From: Sulfurovum sp.
Lineage (GTDB): Bacteria; Campylobacterota; Campylobacteria; Campylobacterales; Sulfurovaceae
DNA length: 20,988 nt
Assembly: GCA_027029065.1 (NCBI GenBank)
Contig: JALVGO010000267.1
Span: 1-20,988, forward strand
Direction: 5' to 3'
Position 1 is the stretch's first letter; each line of letters starts with the position of its first letter. The notes beneath the pieces are model-generated. The model searched no databases and was not told the origin of the DNA. It saw only the letters and a list, made by a program, of their open reading frames with translations. The translations under genes and the position numbers were made by a program. Of this stretch, positions 1 through 7,513 are shown in pieces.

Positions 1-312
1 GCGCTTATCGCATCACGGGCGAATTTTGGGGAGCTGACACAGGCACCGCTTTACATTGCAGCAGGCTTTATCATCATCCTGATCCATGTACTTATCATGG
101 TGCTCTTTGCTAAACTTTTCAAACTCGATCTCTTCGTGCTCGGTGTCGCTTCACTGGCGAACATCGGCGGTGTCGCCTCTGCCCCCATTCTGGCATCGGC
201 ATACTCCCGTGCCCTCATTCCCATTGGGGTACTCATGGCGATGCTGGGGTATATTGTGGGGACATTTGGCGGACTTGCCGTAGGGAAAGTCCTGGAGGTG
301 ATCGCAGGGTAG
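1..312 (+). CDS. DUF819-family membrane protein, C-terminal part
   Basis: The reading frame is open from the first base, so the start lies outside the window; only the last 103 residues are seen. They form about three hydrophobic segments. The pattern of an alanine/glycine-rich stretch ('GGVASAPILASAYSRA') followed by a glycine-containing last helix ('MLGYIVGTFGGLAVG') matches the C-terminus of the DUF819 (YjcL-like) family of polytopic inner-membrane proteins as I remember it. The substrate or role of that family is not established. The frame ends with TAG and converges on the lipoprotein gene on the other strand. The family call is from recall, not from a search. Confidence 0.7.
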   Translation, partial: ALIASRANFGELTQAPLYIAAGFIIILIHVLIMVLFAKLFKLDLFVLGVASLANIGGVASAPILASAYSRALIPIGVLMAMLGYIVGTFGGLAVGKVLEVIAG

Positions 313-340
313 CAGTGCGCAGAGGATCAGTAGCGCACTG
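313..340. other. perfect 8-bp inverted repeat between convergent genes
   Basis: CAGTGCGC (313-320) and GCGCACTG (333-340) are perfectly complementary with a 12-base loop. The hairpin starts right after the stop of the DUF819 gene and includes the last codons of the convergent lipoprotein gene. It could reduce read-through in both directions, but there is no T-run on either side, so I do not call it an intrinsic terminator. Confidence 0.45.
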
Positions 341-890
341 CCCCGCTTCTGTAGGTAGTACGTGTTGTCGTTCGCGTTCTGCTGCCGTTATAGTATCCGG
401 ACTGTCCGTAACCTGAACGACTGCGTGTACGGTAGGTAGAGCGTGATGTGCCGTAGGTACCCGAACCGCCCCGGTTTGTGTAAGTACCGGAATGTCCGTT
501 ACCATAGTAGCGTCTGGTAGTTGTTCTGCTATGGTAGCGTTTGTACTCGGATGCATTGCGGTAGTAGCCGTAGCGTCCCGGCTGTGCACGGTAGCGTCTG
601 CCATTGTAGTAGCGGTATCCGTTGTGGTAGTAGTGCCCGCCGTGATAGCGGTGTCCGTGGTAGTGGTAGTATCCGTTATGATAGTGTCCGCCATAGTAGT
701 AGCGTCCACGGTAGTAATAATAGGGTCTGTCATAATAGTAAGGGTGATCGTAAGATGCCAGTGCCGCACCGGCAATGCCGCCTACTGCCGCACCGGTGGC
801 AAAAGCCTGCTCTTGCGGGGTACATCCTGTAAAGAGCAGTGCCGAAAGCAGAACGCCTGCTACCGCTGCATGTTTTATCTGTTTTTTCAT
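327..890 (-). CDS. Tyr/His/Gly/Arg-rich outer-surface lipoprotein, hypothetical
   Basis: 187 residues. The N-terminus is a lipoprotein signal peptide: Lys-rich start, hydrophobic core, then a lipobox L-F-T-G with Cys23 as the predicted lipidated residue. Residues 30-46 are a small Gly/Ala segment ('GAAVGGIAGAALAS') like the glycine-zipper found in many small envelope lipoproteins. From residue 47 on the protein is low complexity: runs of Tyr with His, Gly and Arg to about residue 105, then a Ser/Thr/Arg/Gly/Tyr-rich tail. No catalytic domain is visible. The start is supported by GGAGGAAG seven bases or fewer upstream of ATG. A role in the cell surface, metal binding by the His-rich part, or aggregation is possible but is only inference. 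Confidence 0.75.
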   Translation of the reverse strand: MKKQIKHAAVAGVLLSALLFTGCTPQEQAFATGAAVGGIAGAALASYDHPYYYDRPYYYYRGRYYYGGHYHNGYYHYHGHRYHGGHYYHNGYRYYNGRRYRAQPGRYGYYRNASEYKRYHSRTTTRRYYGNGHSGTYTNRGGSGTYGTSRSTYRTRSRSGYGQSGYYNGSRTRTTTRTTYRSGAVRY

Positions 891-958
891 GATCTTCCTC
901 CAAAAGCTTCTTTTACAGACTATAATAGATAACTGTGTATAAATTGTGATTTTGATAC

Positions 959-1097
959 AATTGAACCCTCTGAATAATTACCCACAGAGGTTTCACTCGA
1001 TGGCGACAAAGGAGTGCCCAACCCCTGAAAGGGGCGCTTGTGTTCACGACTGCCAGAGCTATCGAGTGAAACCGGTGATTTTTCAGAGAACTCAATT
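959..1097. repeat. 139-nt imperfect palindrome (MITE-like or structured RNA)
   Basis: An inner 16-bp stem pairs 989-1004 with 1058-1073 (13 Watson-Crick pairs, one G-U, two more pairs). It continues after a six-base bulge (983-988) into an outer stem pairing 959-982 with 1074-1097, with four mismatches and one G-U. The 53-nt apex carries its own hairpin, CCCC (1022-1025) with GGGG (1031-1034), extended by AGTG (1013-1016) with CGCT (1035-1038). It sits between the divergent lipoprotein and coiled-coil genes. I see no SRP RNA tetraloop motif and cannot match it to 6S RNA. A small non-autonomous element or a structured RNA are both open. Confidence 0.6.
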
Positions 1098-1134
1098 ATA
1101 ATTGTATCTTACACAACGATTGAAGGAATGTCAA

Positions 1135-1368
1135 ATGGAACTTACTGAAGAGCAGATAGCGGAGATTAGCAAAAAGGAGGTGTATATCGCAGAGAAAGAG
1201 CAACTTCTCACACAACGCAAAGCACTTCTGCATGATCTTGAATATGCTGAAAACGATATGGAAGAGGGACTCATTCAGGAAAAACGTGAGTATCTTGCCA
1301 AAAAAATCAAAATACTCGCTTCAAAAATCCGCCAAATCGAAACACTCGAAACACAGATGCGGTCATGA
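1135..1368 (+). CDS. small coiled-coil protein, hypothetical
   Basis: 77 residues, rich in Glu, Lys, Leu and Gln with heptad-like spacing over nearly the whole length, so it is predicted to be one long alpha-helical coiled coil. No signal peptide, membrane segment or known domain is seen. The frame can be extended upstream to a TTG at 1102, but the ATG at 1135 is preferred because AAGGA lies about six bases before it and because the upstream part runs into the palindrome. The stop overlaps the epimerase start in an ATGA, which suggests translational coupling and one transcript. Function unknown. Confidence 0.7.
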   Translation: MELTEEQIAEISKKEVYIAEKEQLLTQRKALLHDLEYAENDMEEGLIQEKREYLAKKIKILASKIRQIETLETQMRS

Positions 1369-2444
1369 AGATCACTGCCATCCGTACCCAACGGCTCACT
1401 GCCCCACTCAAAACTCCCTTTGTGACAGCACTGAGACGTGTCGATAGACTGGAGGATGTGGTAGTGGTTATCACGTGTGACAACAGCTATAAAGGCTATG
1501 GGGAAGGTGCACCTACACCGCAGATCACAGGAGAGACCATCGGCTCCATAGAGGCTGCCATTGCATTCATTGCACCGCACCTTATAGGTAAAGAGATAGA
1601 AGATTTCGACAGCCTGCTGCATATTGTCCATCACACCATTGTCAAAAACACAACGGCAAAATCGGCACTGGAGATCGCACTGTATGATCTGAAGGCACAG
1701 TCACAGCAACTGCCGCTCTACCGAATGCTCGGCGGTACACAGACTGCCTTCAGAACCGATATCACCATCAGTATGGCAAAGACAGAAAAGATGGTTGCCG
1801 ATGCACTGCATGCCGTATCACTCGGGTATAATACCCTCAAGGTCAAGATAGGCAGCGATCCGGACGAAGATGCCGACCGTGTTCGTGCCATACATGCCGC
1901 CTTGCCGCAACACATAGCACTGCGCCTCGATGCCAATCAGGGATGGAGCGCAAAAGAAACAGTTACACTGCTTGAGCAGCTTGAGCATGACGGCATTGTT
2001 GCCGAGTGCATCGAGCAGCCTGTACCTGCTGAAGATATTGACGGGCTGAAGTATATCAAAGAGCGTGTAGCCACCCCTCTTCTTGCCGATGAGTCTGTCT
2101 TTTCGCTCAACGATGCAAAAAAACTGCTTGAGATGGAAGCGGTGGACTACATCAACATCAAACTGGCAAAAACCGGCGGCATCTCCAAAGCCCTTGCACT
2201 GGCAGACCTCTGTGCCGAATATAATGTACAGTGTATGCTCGGATGCATGCTGGAAGGTCCTCTCTCCATCGCCGCGGGGGTACATCTTGCCTCTGCAAGA
2301 GCCAACACCATCACCATGCTCGATCTTGATGCCGTTTCCCTGCTTGCCTCCTACCCTGCACAAAGTGATATAATATTTGATGAGAGCAACATCAGGTTGT
2401 CAGATACTCCGGGGTTGGGTATTCGCATTGTATCATCTGAATAA
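1365..2444 (+). CDS. dipeptide (L-Ala-D/L-Glu type) epimerase, enolase superfamily
   Basis: 359 residues, the normal length of the muconate-lactonizing subgroup of the enolase superfamily. The catalytic pattern is complete: K159-x-K161, metal ligands D189, E217 and D242, and the second base K266. Two further features point to the Ala-Glu epimerase branch: R24 in 'TALRRV' and the D320-x-D322 pair near the C-terminus, which in the characterised Bacillus enzyme bind the dipeptide. In that family the enzyme epimerises L-Ala-D-Glu released from peptidoglycan so that it can be degraded in the cytoplasm. The substrate here is inferred; other dipeptides, or an o-succinylbenzoate synthase role, are less likely. 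It is coupled to the upstream coiled-coil gene by a four-base overlap. Confidence 0.88.
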   Translation: MKITAIRTQRLTAPLKTPFVTALRRVDRLEDVVVVITCDNSYKGYGEGAPTPQITGETIGSIEAAIAFIAPHLIGKEIEDFDSLLHIVHHTIVKNTTAKSALEIALYDLKAQSQQLPLYRMLGGTQTAFRTDITISMAKTEKMVADALHAVSLGYNTLKVKIGSDPDEDADRVRAIHAALPQHIALRLDANQGWSAKETVTLLEQLEHDGIVAECIEQPVPAEDIDGLKYIKERVATPLLADESVFSLNDAKKLLEMEAVDYINIKLAKTGGISKALALADLCAEYNVQCMLGCMLEGPLSIAAGVHLASARANTITMLDLDAVSLLASYPAQSDIIFDESNIRLSDTPGLGIRIVSSE

Positions 2445-2503
2445 TCTCCTACCACACACTATTATGGTAAAATGCCGAAATTTTTTACCGGAAGGACTTT
2501 GAT

Positions 2504-4087
2504 TTGGTTGACATTCAACGATACTCAAAACAGAACATCAAAAATGACATTCTCTCAGGAGCACTGGTTGCCGTTGCCCTTGTGCCAGAAGCGATCGCCT
2601 TTTCATTCATCGCCGGGGTCTCTCCGGTAGTCGGGCTCTATGCCGCCTTTATCATCGGGCTGATCACCTCCATTCTTGGCGGAAAACCGGGGATGATCTC
2701 CGGAGCCACCGGCTCTGTGGCAGTGGTCTTCGTCTCACTCGGGCTCTGGGTCAAACAGCACTACCCGAATCTGGACACAGAGGCTCTCTCGATGATGGTA
2801 CTGCACTACATCCTCATCACCTCCATCCTTGCCGGCTTCATCCAGATAGCCATCGGACTGCTTAGAATGGGGAAATTTATCCGTCTCGTACCGCAGCCCG
2901 CCCTCTTTGGCTTTGTTAACGGGCTTGCCATCGTCATTGCGCTGGCACAGCTACCTTTCCTCGCACCCGCACACATGGAGCAGTACCACTCATGGATCGA
3001 GATCATTCAGGCAAGTCTGCGTGAAAACTATGTGATGTACATCATCATCGCAGCAACCATGCTGACCATGCAGTACCTTCCCAAACTCTCCAAAGCGGTA
3101 CCTGCAGGTCTGGTTGCCATTGTGGTCATTACCCTTGTGGTCTATTTTGGACACATCGACACCAAAACCGTCGGTGACATGGCAGACCTCTCCAACGTCT
3201 CCCTGCCCCACTTTGTGATGCCTGACTGGCATCTGCTCCTAAGCTGGGAGTCACTGACAGTCATCATCTCTACTGCGGTGATCGTCGCACTGGTCGGGCT
3301 CATTGAGTCTCTGCTGACCCTTTCAGTGCTTGATGAAATGGGCGGAAAGCGCGGTTCAGGCAACAAGGAGTGTGTCGCACTGGGTATCGGAAACGCCACA
3401 TCCGGACTCTTTGGCGGTATGGCAGGGTGTGCGATGATCGGGCAGTCAGTCATCAACTTCACCTCAGGCGGTCTTGGCAGACTCTCCTCCTTTACTGCTG
3501 CGACACTGCTCATTATCCTCGTTGTAAGCTTCTCCAAGGTCATCTCTGCCATTCCTATCGCTGTACTCGTAGGAATCATGTTCATGGTGAGCATCGGTAC
3601 GTTTGAGTTCTCTTCTGTCAAGCGTCTTAAGCATATGCCAAAGTCAGATGCCTTCGTCCTCATTGTCGTTACCATCATTACCATCTTTGCCGACCTCGCT
3701 GTAGCGGTCATTGCCGGTATCATCATCTCGGCACTGGTCTTTGCATGGAAACACGCCAAAATTTTTAGCCGTACCCACATGGAGGGCAACAAAAAGATCT
3801 ATGAACTCGACGGCCCGCTTTTCTTTGGCTCTGTTACCTCCTTTAACGAACAGTTCGATGTTGAAGCAGACCCAGACGAAGTGGTCATCGACTTCAAAAA
3901 TGCACGGGTGATGGACAGCTCCGGTGCCGAAGCGATCGATGCACTGACCGAAAAGTACCGTAAAGCAGGCAAAAAGCTTACCCTGCGCCACCTCTCACAA
4001 GACTGTAAGAAAATGCTGCGTATTGCTGGGCCGTTCTGTACCTACGAGGAAGATGACCCGACCTACAAGGTAGCACATGATGTATAG
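2504..4087 (+). CDS. SulP (SLC26) family anion transporter with C-terminal STAS domain
   Basis: 527 residues. The first ~410 residues form the multi-helix SulP transport domain, with the early family pattern 'VALVPEAIAFSFIAGVSPVVGLYA' broken here into its recognisable PEA and GLYAAF parts. From about residue 425 a cytoplasmic STAS domain follows, with the conserved 'MDSSGAEAID' segment. SulP proteins move sulfate, bicarbonate or dicarboxylates; the sequence alone does not tell which, though bicarbonate uptake would fit an autotrophic sulfur oxidiser. The start is TTG, not ATG: GGAAGGA at 2490-2496 sits seven bases before it. A short inverted repeat (2466-2472 with 2483-2489) lies just upstream. 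It converges on the four-TM gene. Confidence 0.93.
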   Translation: MVDIQRYSKQNIKNDILSGALVAVALVPEAIAFSFIAGVSPVVGLYAAFIIGLITSILGGKPGMISGATGSVAVVFVSLGLWVKQHYPNLDTEALSMMVLHYILITSILAGFIQIAIGLLRMGKFIRLVPQPALFGFVNGLAIVIALAQLPFLAPAHMEQYHSWIEIIQASLRENYVMYIIIAATMLTMQYLPKLSKAVPAGLVAIVVITLVVYFGHIDTKTVGDMADLSNVSLPHFVMPDWHLLLSWESLTVIISTAVIVALVGLIESLLTLSVLDEMGGKRGSGNKECVALGIGNATSGLFGGMAGCAMIGQSVINFTSGGLGRLSSFTAATLLIILVVSFSKVISAIPIAVLVGIMFMVSIGTFEFSSVKRLKHMPKSDAFVLIVVTIITIFADLAVAVIAGIIISALVFAWKHAKIFSRTHMEGNKKIYELDGPLFFGSVTSFNEQFDVEADPDEVVIDFKNARVMDSSGAEAIDALTEKYRKAGKKLTLRHLSQDCKKMLRIAGPFCTYEEDDPTYKVAHDV

Positions 4088-4107
4088 AAAGAAAAGATAG
4101 AAAGGTT

Positions 4108-4530
4108 TTAAACAGGTAAAAACATAAACTGCGAGAGGAAGATAATAGTAAGCACAAAAGCAAAGGGAAGCAGATGGCTTTTAAAGACAAACGGCTGGAT
4201 GCCAAAATAGACCTGCAGACCGCCTCTAAGCCCAAGCCAGATACCTAAAAAGGCTTTTAGCCCAAGCAGTGTCTGAAACCACGTCAATCCCTCTTCTGAG
4301 ATGGGACCATACACCTGTGAGATCAGATAGAGTCCTGTCCCTACGGCAACCAGCAGGCTGGGCGGGACCACCTTCCTGACATATTTCATGAACGACTCTC
4401 TGATCTTTGCATGTTCCTCTTCATTGAAGGTGCGTTTTATCTTGGTCAGGAAGAGGTTGTCAGTAATCAAAAATCCGCCATAGATAAATGCGGCAAAGAG
4501 GTGAATGGTCTTGATGATCACAAAGGTCAT
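4108..4530 (-). CDS. four-TM membrane protein, CopD/DUF2269-like
   Basis: 140 residues with four hydrophobic segments (about 3-25, 52-72, 82-102 and 118-138), so a small inner-membrane protein. 'KTIHLFAAFIYGG' near the N-terminus, with a His in the first helix, resembles the CopD/DUF2269-type small membrane proteins; this assignment is tentative. Role unknown. AGGA is placed about seven bases before the ATG. It lies 63 bases after dusB on the same strand and has a TATAAT-like box in that gap, so it may be read both from the operon and from its own promoter. Confidence 0.7.
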   Translation of the reverse strand: MTFVIIKTIHLFAAFIYGGFLITDNLFLTKIKRTFNEEEHAKIRESFMKYVRKVVPPSLLVAVGTGLYLISQVYGPISEEGLTWFQTLLGLKAFLGIWLGLRGGLQVYFGIQPFVFKSHLLPFAFVLTIIFLSQFMFLPV

Positions 4531-4555
4531 AGTGTGTCCTGTTTTTTTGGATGGG

Positions 4556-4561
4556 ATTATA
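4556..4561 (-). promoter_or_regulatory. -10 box candidate for the four-TM gene
   Basis: TATAAT on the minus strand, 26 bases before the ATG of the four-TM protein gene. No clear -35 box is seen, which is usual for Campylobacterota promoters. Confidence 0.45.
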
Positions 4562-4593
4562 GTAAAAATTTCATCAGGCTGCCTTGATCCCCA

Positions 4594-5547
4594 TCAATGG
4601 CGTAAAGGCTCCTGAGAAAAGAAGCTTTCAATCACCTCTCTCATCTGCACAGGGTCTTCCAGTCGGTTTACGGTGTCTCTAAATGCCGATGCACCCTGAT
4701 AGCCCGCTTTTGAGTAGGCGTGCAGGTTTTTTCTGAACATGATCGCACCATACTTGTCATAGTAGGAGACCATCTGGTCGAAGTGTTCAAGCACAACTGC
4801 TTTGATGAGTGCACCGCTGACCTCATCCGTTCCCTCTTTGATCTGTTGAAATATCCACGGTTTCCCTACAGCGGCACGCCCTATCATAATACCGTCAGCA
4901 CCGGTATATTCAAGTACCCATCTTGCCTTTTGAGGAGAGTCTATATCTCCATTGGCGATCACGGGGATAGAGACTGCCGCTTTGATTTGGGCAATCGCGT
5001 CATAGTCAACTGCCGCCTTGTAGCGTCCTGCCCGTGTACGTCCATGTACCGCAATGTAGTCCGCCCCGCTTGCCTCTGCAATTTTTGCAATCTCGACATG
5101 GTTCTTTTCGTTGAATCCAAGCCGCATCTTGACACTGGTATAGGGTTTGTTGGAGTACTTCTTTATCGTTTCGATCACCCTTCCCATCTGCGGCAGATCG
5201 GTCAGCAGAGAGCTTCCCTGAAGGTTGTTGACCACCTTTGGTGCTGGACAGCCGCAGTTAAGGTCGATGGCGGTGATCCCCTCTTTTTCGTTGATGATCT
5301 CCACCGCTTTGCGTATGACCCCAAGGTCACTTCCTGCGATCTGTATGCTGTAGGGGTCTTCCCAAGGGGCTTTTTCAAGCATTTTGTAGGTTTTTTTGCT
5401 GTTGTGTACCAGTGCGTTGGAGCTGATCATCTCTGAGACGGTCAGATCGACACCGAACTTCTTGACAACGGAACGGAAAGGAAGGTCGGTAAAGCCCGCA
5501 AGCGGGGCCAGTGCATAGAGAGGTGTGGAAAAATCCAGTTGTGCCAT
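4594..5547 (-). CDS. dusB: tRNA-dihydrouridine synthase (DusB type)
   Basis: 317 residues, full length for the family. The FMN-binding TIM barrel is recognisable from 'LAPLAGFTDLPFR' at the N-terminus, the catalytic-loop motif 'DLNCGCPAPKVV' near residue 96-107 with the active Cys, 'VHGRTR' around residue 168, 'VIANGDI' and the phosphate-binding 'GADGIMIGRAAVGKPWIF'. A C-terminal helical tRNA-binding part follows. The enzyme reduces uridines in the tRNA D-loop with FMN and NAD(P)H. Only six bases separate it from the upstream hypothetical gene, so it belongs to the rlmH-dksA operon. DusB is the likeliest subtype; DusA or DusC features were not distinguished by search. Confidence 0.93.
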   Translation of the reverse strand: MAQLDFSTPLYALAPLAGFTDLPFRSVVKKFGVDLTVSEMISSNALVHNSKKTYKMLEKAPWEDPYSIQIAGSDLGVIRKAVEIINEKEGITAIDLNCGCPAPKVVNNLQGSSLLTDLPQMGRVIETIKKYSNKPYTSVKMRLGFNEKNHVEIAKIAEASGADYIAVHGRTRAGRYKAAVDYDAIAQIKAAVSIPVIANGDIDSPQKARWVLEYTGADGIMIGRAAVGKPWIFQQIKEGTDEVSGALIKAVVLEHFDQMVSYYDKYGAIMFRKNLHAYSKAGYQGASAFRDTVNRLEDPVQMREVIESFFSQEPLRH

Positions 5548-5553
5548 TGCCGC

Positions 5554-6591
5554 TTAAACGTTTTTACAGATCGATTCAGCGTCGATCAGATCTTCGAGCT
5601 TGAACCCTTTGTTCTGTTTTTTCAGTTCGTAAAGTGCTCTGTACTTCATAAATTCATGCTCTTCCTGCTCATCGAGATACTTCTCTATCTCATCGAGAAG
5701 CTCATACTCAAACAGCAGGTACAGGTATGCATTCTGGGCTTTTGGGTTCTCTTTCTGGTATGCTTTGAAGAGTGCAAGGTTCTCATCCGGGCTGAAATGT
5801 TTTTTGGTGATTTTTGCAATACGTACAAAATCGGCACATCTGAGTTTCAGTGCTTCAACAAAATCGTTCAGGATTTCAGCTGTAAGCCCGAGCTCTTCCT
5901 CCTCGTCAAGACGGTTAAGCATAACAAAGAAGTTCTCTACATCAAAGATCTTTGCATACTTTCTGGCTTTAAAGAAACTCTCTTTTTTTGCAAAAATCGC
6001 CAGAGCATGCTTCTGTACAGGTTCAGAGTACTTGGAAGAGGACTTCATCACCTCTTCGACAAACTCACTGTCAGTTTCCAGACGGTTCAGGCGGTTTCTG
6101 ATAAGGTGCGGATTGCCTTCATTGAAGACCTTCAGAAGCTTATGCTCTTTGAGGTCCACATACTCACCGTTTTTGATCTTGTTGAGGATATTGACAATTT
6201 TTGTCAGTCTGTCACTCAACCCTTCTACACCGTCAACAACCGTCAGGTTGGATTTTCCAAGCAGTACAGCCGACTTTTTGATCTCATCGATTGTATATTT
6301 CTGCTCTTTTGGCTCGTTGACAAGCGACCAGTAAAGCGCATCTTCAAGTGTCGCTGCATCTCTCTCCCACTTCTTCTGCTTGAAGTAGCCCTTCAGCCCA
6401 TAATAGAACATATGGATTGCCGTAAAGACCAGAAGCAGGAACATCGGCAGTATTACCCAGACCGCTACCGGAAAATTGAAGTTAATCCCCATTACTTCTA
6501 TGAGAAAGTTGTTCGGGTTGATCATATGCACAACCGCACCTACGATCCCCATCAGTGTCAATGCCGCAAAAATATACAGACCAAGTCTCAT
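5554..6591 (-). CDS. conserved two-TM hypothetical protein
   Basis: 345 residues. Two hydrophobic helices lie at about residues 3-24 and 40-66, joined by a short loop with 'NPNNF'. The rest is a long soluble, highly charged, mostly helical domain, probably cytoplasmic, without a motif I can name. It is placed between dksA (23 bases upstream) and dusB (six bases downstream). From memory, Campylobacter jejuni has the same order of dusB, an uncharacterised membrane protein, dksA and rlmH, so the linkage seems conserved in the phylum. Function unknown; an RNA- or translation-related job is only guilt by association. Confidence 0.75.
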   Translation of the reverse strand: MRLGLYIFAALTLMGIVGAVVHMINPNNFLIEVMGINFNFPVAVWVILPMFLLLVFTAIHMFYYGLKGYFKQKKWERDAATLEDALYWSLVNEPKEQKYTIDEIKKSAVLLGKSNLTVVDGVEGLSDRLTKIVNILNKIKNGEYVDLKEHKLLKVFNEGNPHLIRNRLNRLETDSEFVEEVMKSSSKYSEPVQKHALAIFAKKESFFKARKYAKIFDVENFFVMLNRLDEEEELGLTAEILNDFVEALKLRCADFVRIAKITKKHFSPDENLALFKAYQKENPKAQNAYLYLLFEYELLDEIEKYLDEQEEHEFMKYRALYELKKQNKGFKLEDLIDAESICKNV

Positions 6592-6614
6592 TGTCTACCC
6601 CTTTTCAAGCGTGT

Positions 6615-6971
6615 TTACTGCTCTTCTTTTTCGTTGATCTCCCTACAGACAATACAGAAACGTGCAAAGTTCTTTACCTCAAGACGTGCACGCCCTATCG
6701 GTTCTTCACACATTTCACAAATGCCGTAAGTGCCATTCTTTATTTTATCCAAAGCCAGGTCAATTTCTGCTAATTCTTTGCGCTGCTGGACCAAAATGGC
6801 ACTGTCTACGACCGATTCTGCAGATGCAGCAGCATAATCCCCCTCATCATTGAGTTCAAGATCACTCATCTCCTTCAACTCAAGGGAGGTTCCTGCAAGA
6901 TTCTTTTCTATCTGGGCTCTTCTCTCAAGCAGTCTGTTTTTGAATTCTTCCATCTCTTTGGGTGTCAACAT
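6615..6971 (-). CDS. dksA: DksA/TraR-family zinc-finger transcription regulator
   Basis: 118 residues, typical of the shorter DksA proteins of this phylum. An N-terminal helical hairpin has an acidic tip ('NDEGDYAAA', D42 and D45), the part that enters the RNA polymerase secondary channel in characterised DksA. The C-terminus carries a four-cysteine zinc finger: C85-x2-C88 and C106-x2-C109. DksA works with ppGpp to reset transcription initiation at rRNA and amino-acid promoters. Eleven bases separate it from rlmH, and the operon continues into the two-TM gene and dusB. Confidence 0.9.
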   Translation of the reverse strand: MLTPKEMEEFKNRLLERRAQIEKNLAGTSLELKEMSDLELNDEGDYAAASAESVVDSAILVQQRKELAEIDLALDKIKNGTYGICEMCEEPIGRARLEVKNFARFCIVCREINEKEEQ

Positions 6972-6982
6972 GTCTCTTCTTC

Positions 6983-7444
6983 CTATTTATGATATGGGTG
7001 ATTATGGTTGATACTCAAACCTCGAAATATCTGTTCAAGCAAAACAACCTTCACCAACTTGTGTGAAAGCGTTATTTTACCAAATGATACTGCATTATTA
7101 CATTGACGCAAAAAATCGCTCTCAAAGCCGTAAGCGCCGCCAATGAAGAAGTTTACAACACTCCTATCCTTAAGCAGTTTTGCAAAATCGAAGCTGTCTA
7201 CCTCTTTTGAAGAGGGGTCGAGTGCAATATTGATACCCCCGCCAAGATATTTTTGCAATGCTTTTGTATAGGATCGGCGTGCCGCCTCCGGAGAGATATC
7301 CTGCGCTTTTGCGATCTCTTTGTCAAACACTTCTATCACCTCCACTCTGGCAAACGGCTTTGCAATCTTTTTGTAGTGTTCTATCAGAGGGGTGTAGAGC
7401 TGCTCCTTCCCCTTTTTGTCGATGATGACAAGATTGATCTTCAT
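6983..7444 (-). CDS. rlmH: 23S rRNA pseudouridine-1915 N3-methyltransferase RlmH
   Basis: 153 residues, the standard length. This SPOUT-class methyltransferase has the family's glycine loop 'FFIGGAYGF' around residue 100, 'ALDPSSKEVDSFDFA' in the middle, and the diagnostic C-terminus 'EQIFRGLSINHNHPYHK' that forms the knot and binds S-adenosylmethionine. The enzyme methylates the pseudouridine in helix 69 of 23S rRNA on assembled ribosomes. It is the first gene of the minus-strand operon; a divergent promoter region of about 70 bases separates it from the Aat-like gene. Confidence 0.94.
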   Translation of the reverse strand: MKINLVIIDKKGKEQLYTPLIEHYKKIAKPFARVEVIEVFDKEIAKAQDISPEAARRSYTKALQKYLGGGINIALDPSSKEVDSFDFAKLLKDRSVVNFFIGGAYGFESDFLRQCNNAVSFGKITLSHKLVKVVLLEQIFRGLSINHNHPYHK

Positions 7445-7513
7445 TCCAACTGCCTTTGTGGTAAAATTACGCTATTGTATCAAAAAGGTTATGATAAAGA
7501 GGGAGATTGGAAC

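Noticed and set aside
233..775. Thr/Ala/Asp-rich 180-residue minus-strand ORF
   Set aside because: It is a frame-shifted reading of the repetitive Tyr/His codons of the lipoprotein gene; the lipoprotein frame has signal peptide, lipobox and ribosome site.
959..1097. SRP RNA or 6S RNA
   Set aside because: The SRP GGAA tetraloop context is absent, and the open central bubble of 6S RNA is not evident; left as unassigned palindrome.
4720..5436. 238-residue plus-strand ORF
   Set aside because: Antisense to dusB, whose catalytic motifs are intact; no recognisable domain.
5539..6729. Long plus-strand ORF of 396 residues
   Set aside because: It lies antisense to the two-TM hypothetical gene and dksA, has a Cys/Phe/Gln-rich composition typical of a shadow frame, and no domain.
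7253..7513. N-terminal extension of the Aat-like protein
   Set aside because: This part overlaps rlmH antisense, is Cys-rich and unlike Aat; the ATG at 7514 has a good ribosome site.
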